A DNA stretch of 64,000 bases, from assembly GCA_023230565.1 (NCBI GenBank), contig JALNXD010000005.1, positions 1-64,000 of the forward strand. Reading direction: 5' to 3'. The translations under genes and the position numbers were made by a program. The DNA comes from Syntrophales bacterium (GTDB taxonomy: Bacteria > Desulfobacterota > Syntrophia > Syntrophales > UBA2210). The notes under the pieces were generated by a model that worked only from the letters and a program-made list of their open reading frames with translations, was not told the origin of the DNA and ran no database searches. Position 1 is the first letter of the stretch, and each line of letters starts with the position of its first letter. Positions 18,618-27,067 of the stretch are shown here, piece by piece.

Positions 18618-19271
18618 GTGATAGATCTTCATACCCATTCTTTGATGAGCGATGGTGAACTGATTCCGTCGGAACTTGTGAGAAGAGCGGTAATTGCAGG
18701 ATATCGGGCAATTGCTATTACTGATCATGCCGACCATTCTAATTACGATTTCATTATTCCACGGGTAATAAACGTATGCAGACGCCTGTCAAAATCCTGT
18801 AACATAGTCGCGATTCCGGGTGTTGAGCTGACCCATGTGCATCCCGGTGATATCCCGGACATCGCAAAAGAATCAAGATCTCTCGGAGCGAAAATCATTG
18901 TTGTACATGGTGAAACGATTGTTGAACCGGTGATTCCGGGAACAAACCGTGCCGCCCTTCACTCGGATATAGATATACTGGCCCATCCGGGATTTCTGAG
19001 TCGTGAAGACGCGGGACTTGCAGCAGAAAGAGGTATTCATATTGAAATTACTGCAAGGAGAGGGCACTGTCTTACAAATGGACATGTCGCCTCTGTAGCT
19101 AGAAAAAGTGGTGCACTCTTGCTGATAAATTCAGACAGTCATTCACCGGGGGATCTTGTGAGCAAAGAATTTGCGAGGAAGATTGCTGCCGGTGCCGGTC
19201 TTGTGGATAAGGAAATCGCTGTTGCATTTAGGAATGCTGAAATATTAAGCGGCATAGCCGGTAAGTCATGA
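18618..19271 (+). CDS. PHP-domain metal-dependent phosphoesterase
   Basis: 217 residues covering a single PHP domain. Metal-binding motifs in order: HTH at the N-terminus (DLHTHSLMSDGE), DHADH, GVELTHV, DILAHPGFLS, and NSDSHSPGD near the C-terminus. The family includes histidinol phosphatase and nucleotide/oligonucleotide 3'-5' phosphoesterases; the substrate is unknown here. The GTG at 18618 has GAGAGG eight bases ahead; a TTG at 18612 lies too close to it. It overlaps lpxH by four bases (ATGA), so the two are coupled. Confidence 0.85.
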   Translation: MIDLHTHSLMSDGELIPSELVRRAVIAGYRAIAITDHADHSNYDFIIPRVINVCRRLSKSCNIVAIPGVELTHVHPGDIPDIAKESRSLGAKIIVVHGETIVEPVIPGTNRAALHSDIDILAHPGFLSREDAGLAAERGIHIEITARRGHCLTNGHVASVARKSGALLLINSDSHSPGDLVSKEFARKIAAGAGLVDKEIAVAFRNAEILSGIAGKS

Positions 19272-19987
19272 AGGCTGTGTTTCTATCGGACGCCCATCTA
19301 ATCCGTGAACGGGGCAAAAACTATTTAGATGTGCTTGACTTTTTGGACAGGAGTAAATGGGAGCTTTCTCATCTTTTTATAGTCGGTGATTTTTTTGATT
19401 TCTGGTTTTGTGATAGCGGCAATTTTTATCCTGAATTTGGCAAAATGATAGATAAACTTCTTGAATTAAAAAAAGCAGGCACTGCAGTCGCACTATTTGA
19501 AGGAAACCATGATTTTTTTATGACAGATTTTTTTGAAAGATACGGTATTCAAGTATTTCCTGATGATGCGGTTGTCGATCTGGAGGGGAAAAAATGCTTT
19601 ATCTCACATGGCGACAGGATAGACACTTCCAACAAAGGATATCTTTTGTTGCGGCGCATCTTGAGGAGCTCTACTTTTTACAAAATTCAGAAAATTACGC
19701 CTTCTAATGTCTTATGGCGTATAGCGGCTGTCAGTTCGCGGACCAGCAAGAATTACTTCGCGAAACCTCCGGAAGGTCTCATAAAAAAAATGAGGAGTTT
19801 TGCGTTAAAAAAATTTGAAAAAAATATCGATGCTGTGATACTAGGTCACACCCACGAGGCTTTAATGGAAGAATATAGCATAAATGGGAGTTCCCGAATT
19901 TTCGTGTTATTAGGAGACTGGATCAATCGATATTCATATCTGAGCTACAAAAATGGGCAGTTTCAACTCATGAGATATAACGGATAG
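19268..19987 (+). CDS. lpxH: UDP-2,3-diacylglucosamine diphosphatase (LpxH type)
   Basis: Calcineurin-like phosphoesterase, 239 residues. Dinuclear metal motifs are complete: SDAHL, GDFFDFW, EGNHDFF, SHGDR and GHTHEA. FDFWF and the ILRS...W.A spacer region match LpxH, which cleaves UDP-diacylglucosamine to lipid X in lipid A synthesis. With lptF/lptG across the divergent promoter region this forms an LPS cluster. An LpxH-like paralogue with another diphosphate substrate cannot be ruled out. Confidence 0.82.
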   Translation: MKAVFLSDAHLIRERGKNYLDVLDFLDRSKWELSHLFIVGDFFDFWFCDSGNFYPEFGKMIDKLLELKKAGTAVALFEGNHDFFMTDFFERYGIQVFPDDAVVDLEGKKCFISHGDRIDTSNKGYLLLRRILRSSTFYKIQKITPSNVLWRIAAVSSRTSKNYFAKPPEGLIKKMRSFALKKFEKNIDAVILGHTHEALMEEYSINGSSRIFVLLGDWINRYSYLSYKNGQFQLMRYNG

Positions 19988-20042
19988 CAGTATCCAAGAA
20001 ATATATGTGCTGCTGCAAAGTACACAAATGGCAATTTGAATC

Positions 20043-20921
20043 ATGAATTTTGGCGGAATAGAGGCACTGTACAGTTCGTTTGATGACTGCGTTTTCGCAG
20101 TTCTTCCTGTTCCTTACGATCTGACCTCCACCTACCAGGCCGGCTCTCGTAAAGGTCCTTCTGCGATATTGGAGGCGTCGGCGAATATGGAACTCTATGA
20201 TGAGGAATTGAAAACAGAAACTTATCGGTCAGGTATCCACACCCTGATGCCTCTCGAAATAGATGCTCGAGGTCCCCGCGAAATGATCGACAGGGTGAAA
20301 CGTGCAACGGCAGAGCTGCTGAAACATGATAAAGTTCCTGTTGTTCTTGGGGGAGAACACACTGTTACAATCGGTGCGGTTGAAGCAATGAAGGAATTTT
20401 ATCCGGGAATATCAGTACTTCATCTGGACGCACACGCCGATATGAGAGATTCGTATCAGCAGACACGCTACAGCCACGCATGCGTAGCGAGGAGGCTTCA
20501 CGAGATATGTCCTGTCGTCCAGGCAGGGATCAGGAGTATGAGCAGTGAAGAAGCTCATTTCCTGGAACTTGAGAATATATGCAGTATGTCCCCGGAAGAA
20601 ATGACTTCTCCCGATGTGATAAAGATGATAATGGGGGAGCTTACGACAGAGATATATGTATCAGTGGATCTGGATGTATTCGATCCTTCGGTTATGCCGT
20701 CAACAGGGACTCCGGAACCCGGGGGGGTGCAGTGGAAGGATGTGATACGCCTGATAAGAGAAGTTTCAAACCACCGGATAATACGTGGTTTTGATATAGT
20801 GGAGTTGTGCCCTATACCTGGATTTGCCGCCCCGGATTTTATGGCAGCAAAGCTCACATATCGTATGATGGGATATGTCAATAATTATAAAATTATCAAT
20901 AATAAGGAGATACGCAATTGA
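20043..20921 (+). CDS. speB: Agmatinase (ureohydrolase)
   Basis: Hydrolyses agmatine to putrescine and urea. 292 residues; binuclear Mn motifs GGEHT, LDAHADMRD and SVDLDVFDPS are intact, followed by PSTGTPEPGG as in agmatinases. The stop codon overlaps the TTG start of the arginine decarboxylase gene, so the enzyme supplying agmatine is translated from the same message. Together they form a two-step arginine-to-putrescine route. The SD ahead of the ATG is weak. Confidence 0.93.
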   Translation: MNFGGIEALYSSFDDCVFAVLPVPYDLTSTYQAGSRKGPSAILEASANMELYDEELKTETYRSGIHTLMPLEIDARGPREMIDRVKRATAELLKHDKVPVVLGGEHTVTIGAVEAMKEFYPGISVLHLDAHADMRDSYQQTRYSHACVARRLHEICPVVQAGIRSMSSEEAHFLELENICSMSPEEMTSPDVIKMIMGELTTEIYVSVDLDVFDPSVMPSTGTPEPGGVQWKDVIRLIREVSNHRIIRGFDIVELCPIPGFAAPDFMAAKLTYRMMGYVNNYKIINNKEIRN

Positions 20922-21466
20922 ATCCATTTGTCCCCAAAAAAATGTTTTTTACTAAAGGGGTTGGTTATCATAAAGAAGAACTTCATTCATTCGAATTGGC
21001 ATTGAGAGACGCCGGAATCGAGAAATGCAATTTGGTCAATGTCTCAAGCATATTTCCACCGGGTTGCAAGGTGATATCACGCCAAAAAGGTTTGCAGGAG
21101 CTGCAGACAGGCGGTATTACATTTGTTGTAATGAGCAGATGTTCGAGCAATGAACCACGGCGGCTGATTGCCGCATCGGTCGGATGTGCAATTCCGACAG
21201 ACCGAAATGCCTATGGGTATATCAGTGAGCATCATGCCTTCGGACAAACACAAAAACAGGCAGGCGATTACGCAGAAGATCTCGCTGCAGCAATGCTTGC
21301 TTCAACATTGGGCATAGATTTCGATATAGACGCAAGTTGGGATGAAAAAGAAGAAATTTTTAAAATAAGCGGTAAGATAGTAAGAACAATGGAAATGACG
21401 CAGTCGGCTATTGCAAAAAATGCAGGATATACTTCGGTAGTGGCTGCGGCAGTGTTTCTCTTTTAG
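20918..21466 (+). CDS. pdaD: Pyruvoyl-dependent arginine decarboxylase
   Basis: Decarboxylates arginine to agmatine. 182 residues, PdaD/PvlArgDC family. The self-cleavage site is S43-S44 in NVSSIFPPG, S44 becoming the pyruvoyl group. The start is TTG at 20918, fixed by AAGGAG about nine bases ahead and by a four-base overlap with the speB stop. This family is typical of archaea and chlamydiae but is also found in several deltaproteobacteria and Bacteroidetes. Confidence 0.92.
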   Translation: MNPFVPKKMFFTKGVGYHKEELHSFELALRDAGIEKCNLVNVSSIFPPGCKVISRQKGLQELQTGGITFVVMSRCSSNEPRRLIAASVGCAIPTDRNAYGYISEHHAFGQTQKQAGDYAEDLAAAMLASTLGIDFDIDASWDEKEEIFKISGKIVRTMEMTQSAIAKNAGYTSVVAAAVFLF

Positions 21467-21500
21467 CATTGCTTAAATTGCGCGGAAACTGCAAATGCAA

Positions 21501-21528
21501 TTGCATCAGCTGCTTTCTGCGGTAATAT
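21501..21528 (+). promoter_or_regulatory. Possible promoter with 12-bp palindrome ahead of the kinase genes
   Basis: TTGCAT (21501-21506), a 16-base spacer and TAATAT (21523-21528). The weak -35 box is the right half of a perfect palindrome ATGCAATTGCAT (21495-21506), which could be an operator. Confidence 0.3.
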
Positions 21529-21652
21529 ATGCAAGATAAATTATAATTCGGCCGGATACAGACACCATCACCGATTCAGACATACTGACGCCAGTTTAAC
21601 CTGACATCTTGCAGGCCGTGGCCAAGATGGAAACAGGGAAAAGGGTGCCGGT

Positions 21653-23893
21653 ATGTTTTTTTTTGATCGGTTTGGACAGGATTATTATCTTATTGCACCT
21701 CTTACAGGTTTTTTTGTTTTTGTCGTTCTTGCTATACTTGCCCTTCTTAGAGGAGGCAGAAGCCGCACTAACAGGCTTTTTGCCGGAATCTGTATTCTCG
21801 GCGGATTGATCAATCTGGATGTGGCCATAATATCCGCGATCCCTGACGAGAGAGTCGCACTCGCTGTTGACAGATTAACCTATCTCTTTTTCGTTTTCAG
21901 TATCCCGATCTACATAAAATTCGTACATTCTTATCTCTCGATAAACCGCAGATGGATTGATCTGACGGCATATGCATCCAGTATTTTTCTGCTTATTTTC
22001 ACACAAACAGATTTTTTCATCAGCGGTATCAATATTTATTCATGGGGTAGAATCGCAAGAGCGGGTCCTCTGTATTATATATTTGTTATGGCAGGATCTT
22101 TTGCAGTTATATACTGCCTTATCATCCTTTTCATTGCAGCGAAGAGGGCGAAGCGCAGCCAAAAACGAAACAGGATCAAATATGTAATTGCAGGGTTGGG
22201 TGCAAGTACTTTTCTTATACTTCTCAATGCCATTCCTGTCAGCGGCATGCCTTTCTACCCGCCCGGCAATTTCAGCTTCATCCCCGCTATTGTGCTGGCC
22301 TTCGGTGTTCTGAAATACGATCTGCTCGATCTGGATTCAGTGATATGGAAGGGAGCCGTTTATGGGGCACTAACAATAATAATGTCTGCAGTATATGTAC
22401 TTATATTATATTTATTCAACCTCTGCTTTATAAAATTAACTTCAAATCACCCGTTTATTTTACCGCTCATTTTATCTCTTATGATTGTTTTTCTTTTTGA
22501 TCCTTTAAGAAGGGGAATTCAGAGCCTTTTTGACACCCTTTTTTTAAGAGGCAAATACGATTACCGAAACACTCTGAAGCGGACAAGCGGAACTCTTACA
22601 TCGATTCTGAAGATTGATGAGATTGCGGAATTCCTGCTCGAATCAACATATTCCGATCTCGGTGTGAGGAATGTATCTCTTTTGCTTATTAATGAAATCG
22701 AGATGAAACTTACATTGTTTCGTGCCAAAGGAGCACATTTCCCGAAAATCTCAATAGAACCTGCTCACTATGTACATACGGTTACTGAGTATTTCAGGAT
22801 TTTCAGTGATCCGGCAACGCGTGAACAGATAAGAGTCAAGAACACTGAATATTCTTTAAAAAAAAGAATGATGTCCTTCTGTGACGAAACCGAATCTGCG
22901 CTTCTGGTTCCTCTGATTTTTAAAAATGCCTTGAAGGGTCTTCTGATGCTGGGAGAAAAGCGCTCCGGTGAACTATTTGTGCCGGAAGATATCGAACTGC
23001 TTTCCACCATTGCCAATCAGGCAGCCATAGCGATAGAAAATGCATCAAGCTATGAAAAAATCGAAAAAATAAATGTAACTCTTGAAAAGAAGGTTGAAGA
23101 GAGAACTGCGGATCTCAGGGAAGTTCTCGTTCAGAAAGAAAGAACACAGAAGCAGTTAATAGTGTCAGAGAGCCTGGCCGCTATCGGTCAACTTGTTGCC
23201 GGTACGGCTCACGAGTTAAACAATCCCCTTGCCAGTGCGTCAAGTCTTATAGAATCAAGTTTGGAAACTATTGCAGACGTTGCACCGAAGTACGAAAAGC
23301 ATTCTGAGATAGTCGAGGACCTGAAATTTTCCCTGAATGAACTCAATAGGGCGGCACACATCGTGCGAAGCCTCTTGAGCCTTTCTCGTCAAACACATAC
23401 GTATGTTGAATCTGTTGACGTAAACGAAGTTTTAGAAGATGCTCTTCGAGTTCTCAGAAATAAATATAAGCACCTTAATGTAAAAATAGAACGTAAATTT
23501 GATGAATCCTGCCCGGAGATTGAAGGAAATTTCGCCAACCTCGGGCAGGTGTTTATAAACATAATAAAGAATGCACTCCAGGCTCTGCCGGAATCCGGTG
23601 GTCGCATAGATCTGATCACCCGAAATGACGAATTCAATAAAACTGTTCAAATTAAATGCCGCGATAACGGTTCGGGAATAGCGGACCATTATCAGCAAAA
23701 AATTTTCGAACCTTTTTTTACAACAAAAAATGTAGGTGACGGTACAGGTTTGGGACTTTACATTTCTCATGAAATTATCAGGCGCCACAATGGTGCGATT
23801 CATATCTCGAGCAAAGAAGGAATCGGAACGGATGTTACCGTTGAATTGCCCATTGTTCAAGGAGAATGTCATGGTAGGTCTTCTGGTTGTTGA
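21653..23893 (+). CDS. Membrane-bound sensor histidine kinase with GAF domain
   Basis: 746 residues. Residues about 14-280 hold eight or so hydrophobic helices resembling the histidine kinase N-terminal 7TM region. A GAF domain follows (about 310-465), then a short coiled coil, the dimerisation/phosphoacceptor domain with H520 in GTAHELNNP, and an HATPase domain with N-box IIKNAL, DNGSGI and GTGLGL. It should sense a membrane or lipid-soluble cue and phosphorylate a receiver. The next gene, overlapping by 23 bases, encodes a receiver linked to a nucleotide cyclase and is the obvious partner. Confidence 0.9.
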   Translation: MFFFDRFGQDYYLIAPLTGFFVFVVLAILALLRGGRSRTNRLFAGICILGGLINLDVAIISAIPDERVALAVDRLTYLFFVFSIPIYIKFVHSYLSINRRWIDLTAYASSIFLLIFTQTDFFISGINIYSWGRIARAGPLYYIFVMAGSFAVIYCLIILFIAAKRAKRSQKRNRIKYVIAGLGASTFLILLNAIPVSGMPFYPPGNFSFIPAIVLAFGVLKYDLLDLDSVIWKGAVYGALTIIMSAVYVLILYLFNLCFIKLTSNHPFILPLILSLMIVFLFDPLRRGIQSLFDTLFLRGKYDYRNTLKRTSGTLTSILKIDEIAEFLLESTYSDLGVRNVSLLLINEIEMKLTLFRAKGAHFPKISIEPAHYVHTVTEYFRIFSDPATREQIRVKNTEYSLKKRMMSFCDETESALLVPLIFKNALKGLLMLGEKRSGELFVPEDIELLSTIANQAAIAIENASSYEKIEKINVTLEKKVEERTADLREVLVQKERTQKQLIVSESLAAIGQLVAGTAHELNNPLASASSLIESSLETIADVAPKYEKHSEIVEDLKFSLNELNRAAHIVRSLLSLSRQTHTYVESVDVNEVLEDALRVLRNKYKHLNVKIERKFDESCPEIEGNFANLGQVFINIIKNALQALPESGGRIDLITRNDEFNKTVQIKCRDNGSGIADHYQQKIFEPFFTTKNVGDGTGLGLYISHEIIRRHNGAIHISSKEGIGTDVTVELPIVQGECHGRSSGC

Positions 23894-24884
23894 CGATGAA
23901 GAAGGGGTTCGCAAGTCGGTGAAAAAAGTTCTCGAACGAGAGGGATATACAATATTTCTTGCAGAGGACGGCCGGCAGGCTATCAAGATTGTCAGTGAGA
24001 ATCTTCTTTCCATCGAAACGGTAATATCAGATTACCGGATGCCCGGAATAGACGGACTGGAAACGCTTATTGAGGTGGGGAAATTAAATCCTGAGATTAC
24101 AAGAATAATGCTCACCGGCTACGCAACAATGGAAAGTGCAATTGAATCGGTAAATGCCGGTATAGACGGTTTCCTGACCAAACCGTTTTCGAATGTGGAA
24201 CTGAGGGCAAAAGTGAGGGAATACATACTAAAGAAAAGACTGAAACAGTTCGTTTCCGAAAAGGTGCTGTTGGAATTGCAGAGTCGCAGTGAAAGGATAG
24301 AGCTTGTCCGAAAAGAAGTGAGTGTACTTTTCTGTGATATCAGGGGGTTTACGGACCTGTCCGAAAAGCTGGATACCGGGGAGCTTTCTGAAAGACTCAA
24401 CACCGACTATTTCACTCCTGTCGATGCCGTAATCTGCGGCCATGACGGTATGCTGGACAAACACATCGGTGACGGCATTATGGCCATATTCGGAGCCCCT
24501 GCCGATTGTGGAAATTCGGCTGAAAAAGCAGTACACTGTGCACTGTCAATAGTTGAAACAATGTCACACATAAACAAGCGTCTGGAACAGACTTCAGGGT
24601 ACGTTATCGAGGTGGGGATCGGAATCAGTACGGGAGAAGTCATGGCCGGAATCTTCGGTTCATGCCGCAAACGGGAATATACGGTTTTTGGTCAGCCAGT
24701 AAATATTGCTGCCAGGCTCGAGACGATTGCAAAGGCACACCAAGTGCTTATATGTGAAACCACGTATCGAAGGCTTTATGAAAGTATTATCGTTGAAAAA
24801 AAAGAAAAAGCCCATCTTAAGGGAATCAGATCGAATCTTGGTGTTTACGAGGTTCTTGGAAAATATGCTTCTAAAACATCTTGA
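23871..24884 (+). CDS. Response regulator with class III adenylate cyclase output domain
   Basis: 337 residues from the ATG at 23871, which has AAGGAG seven bases ahead. Residues 1-120 are a receiver: acidic pair D8/D9, phospho-acceptor D54 in ISDYRMPG, and K104. Residues about 145-330 are a cyclase homology domain with metal aspartates D156 (FCDIRGFT) and D201 (IGDGIMA), substrate-base residues K197 and T271, and N278/R282 for the transition state. K plus T is the adenylate rather than guanylate cyclase pairing. It is translated in overlap with the histidine kinase gene, giving a two-component system whose output is predicted to be cAMP. Confidence 0.9.
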   Translation: MVGLLVVDDEEGVRKSVKKVLEREGYTIFLAEDGRQAIKIVSENLLSIETVISDYRMPGIDGLETLIEVGKLNPEITRIMLTGYATMESAIESVNAGIDGFLTKPFSNVELRAKVREYILKKRLKQFVSEKVLLELQSRSERIELVRKEVSVLFCDIRGFTDLSEKLDTGELSERLNTDYFTPVDAVICGHDGMLDKHIGDGIMAIFGAPADCGNSAEKAVHCALSIVETMSHINKRLEQTSGYVIEVGIGISTGEVMAGIFGSCRKREYTVFGQPVNIAARLETIAKAHQVLICETTYRRLYESIIVEKKEKAHLKGIRSNLGVYEVLGKYASKTS

Positions 24885-24931
24885 CATAGGAGCTCGATTG
24901 ATTTATGTTCACACACTCTGAACGCAATTGA

Positions 24932-25008
<77 letters not shown>

Positions 25009-25015
25009 TAAAATC

Positions 25016-25055
25016 AAGGGGTTACGGAGATTGTTCTCCGTAGCCCCTTCCTTTT
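25016..25055 (+). terminator. Rho-independent terminator after tRNA-fMet
   Basis: AAGGGG plus TACGGAGA pair with TCTCCGTA plus CCCCTT over a TTGT loop, then CCTTTT. A long, stable stem just behind the tRNA. Confidence 0.9.
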
Positions 25056-25148
25056 GACAAAAATAGGACAAAAAAAGCAAAATGGAAAAAATAAACCGGA
25101 ATGTTATCAACATGATAGGTATCTATTCGTAATAATTGTAAATAATAC

Positions 25149-25178
25149 TTGACAGTAATACATTGCATCTCATAATCT
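25149..25178 (+). promoter_or_regulatory. Predicted sigma70 promoter of the hybrid kinase gene
   Basis: TTGACA (25149-25154), 18-base spacer, TAATCT (25173-25178). Transcription would start near 25185, leaving a leader of about 105 bases. Confidence 0.55.
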
Positions 25179-25291
25179 ATGCGTTCAAAATCACGTTGCG
25201 CTGTTCTTAGTTCCTCATCCACTGCTTGCGATCCGATGCTTCATTTTATTCGAAGAACATGTCATTAGTGTTCTTCGAGGGGGGAATTCAA

Positions 25292-26860
25292 GTGAAGAAA
25301 TCTTCTCGAAATGTACGTCTAGTAAAGGATAAATTTTCAACAAAAGATCATACGAGTATATTGAATATGATCGACGAGCCGTTTTGCATCGTTGAAATGA
25401 TTTTTGATGAAAACGACAAGCCGATCGACAATTGTTTCCTCGAAGTGAATTCGGCCTTTGAAAGGCAAACTGGACTTACCGATGTGGTCGGAAAGAGGAT
25501 GAGTGAACTTGTGCCGACTCACGAGAACGAGTGGTTCGAGATTTTCGGTAAGGTCGCTTTGACGGGCAATCCGATTCGCTTTCAGAGGGCTGCGAAAAAT
25601 GTAAATCGATTCTATGATGTATACGCCTTCCGTGTAGGCCAGGTCGAGAAACGGCAGGTGGCGATTCTTTTCAATGATATAACACATCGAAAACACGCAG
25701 AGAAAGCAATCGTTTTGCGTCAAAATAAGCTTGAGCGCCTTGTAAAAGAGTGTACGGCCGAACTTGAAGAAAAGGCCACGCAACTTTCCCGGCTTTCCAC
25801 TCAACTGACGCTGGCCGAACAGCGCGAACGCCGACGTCTTGCTGAGATTATTCATGATCACGTCCAACAGCTTATCGTAAGTGCAAGGTTTCATGTAGAA
25901 GCTCTGGCAGAGCGGTTAAAAAATGGAAATGAAACAAATTGCAACAAGATCATCCATATATTGAGCGATTGCGAAAAAATCATGCGTTCGCTGAATGCGC
26001 AACTCTCTCCCAATGTTCTGTATGAAAGAGGACTGAAAGCCGGAATGAGGTGGCTGGTACGCAACATGGCCGACATGTACAAGCTGCGCATAGATACTCA
26101 TATAGATTCGAGTATATTGGTTGAGCGGGATGATGTGAAGGTGCTTTTGTTTGAATCCGTGCGCGAGATCCTTTTCAATGCGGCTAAACATGCCGGTACA
26201 TCATCTGTCAGCATAAAAATGGTCAAAGACGATAAAGAAAATGTTTGTATAACGATAAGCGATCAAGGGGTCGGATTTAATCCGAAGCATCTTTTTAAAA
26301 ATACCAGAGACGATACACGTTTCGGTTTGTTAAGCATTCGAGAACGGTTGGAGATCATCGGAGGAAAACTAAAAATCGAGAGCTCTCCCGGAAAAGGCTC
26401 GGCCTTCCATCTGATCGTTCCCATGAAAAACGTAGTGGACAATTTCGTTTCAGAAGGAGATAATTGTAATATGACATTCGGAGGAGTTAACGTAATTAGA
26501 GTCTTTCTGGCAGACGACCACACTGTAATGAGAGAGGGCCTTTCGTCCCTCCTGGGGTGCCACTCTGACATAAAGGTAATCGGGGAGGCTGAGAACGGCG
26601 AGGAAGCCGTTCAAAAGGTGAGGCAGCTTAAACCCGAAGTGGTGCTTATGGACATTAAAATGCCTCAAATGGATGGAATCGAAGCGACCAGACTGATCCA
26701 TTTGGAATTTCCGGACATAAAAATAATCGGGTTATCGATGTTCCATGAAGAAGAGCTTGTGAACGGCATATTGAATGCGGGTGCTGTGGCGTTCGTAAAT
26801 AAAAACGAACCTTCAAGCGTCCTCCTCAAAGCCATCAGGAATTCGATGGATCAAAGTTAA
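25292..26860 (+). CDS. Hybrid histidine kinase: PAS, NarL-type kinase, C-terminal receiver
   Basis: 522 residues. The GTG at 25292 is favoured by GAGGGGGG about seven bases ahead; TTG 25226 and ATG 25259 are upstream alternatives. A PAS-like domain covers about 20-135, then a coiled coil. A HisKA_3-type domain follows with H188 in EIIHDHVQQ and an HATPase with N296 (NAAKH) and DQGVGF. The C-terminal receiver (about 400-520) has D408/D409, D454 in LMDIKMP and K504. The NarL-like receiver has lost the helix-turn-helix that normally follows, so the protein has no DNA-binding output of its own. No membrane helix, so it is probably cytoplasmic. An internal ATG at 26471 with AAGGAG ahead could give a free receiver. 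Confidence 0.88.
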   Translation: MKKSSRNVRLVKDKFSTKDHTSILNMIDEPFCIVEMIFDENDKPIDNCFLEVNSAFERQTGLTDVVGKRMSELVPTHENEWFEIFGKVALTGNPIRFQRAAKNVNRFYDVYAFRVGQVEKRQVAILFNDITHRKHAEKAIVLRQNKLERLVKECTAELEEKATQLSRLSTQLTLAEQRERRRLAEIIHDHVQQLIVSARFHVEALAERLKNGNETNCNKIIHILSDCEKIMRSLNAQLSPNVLYERGLKAGMRWLVRNMADMYKLRIDTHIDSSILVERDDVKVLLFESVREILFNAAKHAGTSSVSIKMVKDDKENVCITISDQGVGFNPKHLFKNTRDDTRFGLLSIRERLEIIGGKLKIESSPGKGSAFHLIVPMKNVVDNFVSEGDNCNMTFGGVNVIRVFLADDHTVMREGLSSLLGCHSDIKVIGEAENGEEAVQKVRQLKPEVVLMDIKMPQMDGIEATRLIHLEFPDIKIIGLSMFHEEELVNGILNAGAVAFVNKNEPSSVLLKAIRNSMDQS

Positions 26861-27007
26861 CGTCTCGTCTTTTTTTAATAATTCCGAGCGTAGGTGTGTC
26901 TTTTTTATACAGTATCGGCTCTAATTAGGCGATGCGGCTTCCAGAACGAGGACATCCGGATCACCGGTTCCGGAGAGATCAGCTGGAGATGTATTGGAGG
27001 TGAGAAA

Positions 27008-27061
27008 TTGATTAAACGTGGTGCCGGCGGCGAATCCCGCCGGCATAAAACAGAGATTTAA
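27008..27061 (+). other. Seventeen-codon frame behind a perfect Shine-Dalgarno sequence
   Basis: GGAGGTGA at 26996-27003 is a perfect 8-base match to the 16S anti-SD and stands four bases before TTG at 27008. The frame gives only MIKRGAGGESRRHKTEI before TAA. It may be the start of a gene whose body is gone, or chance. The rest of 26861-27007 shows nothing coding. Confidence 0.2.
27022..27045 (-). terminator. GC-rich hairpin behind the glycyl radical enzyme gene
   Basis: GCCGGCGG pairs perfectly with CCGCCGGC over a CGAATC loop. It lies about 23 bases beyond the stop of the minus-strand gene, but the T-run behind it on that strand is poor (ACGTTTAAT). Confidence 0.4.
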
Positions 27062-27067
27062 TGTTAT

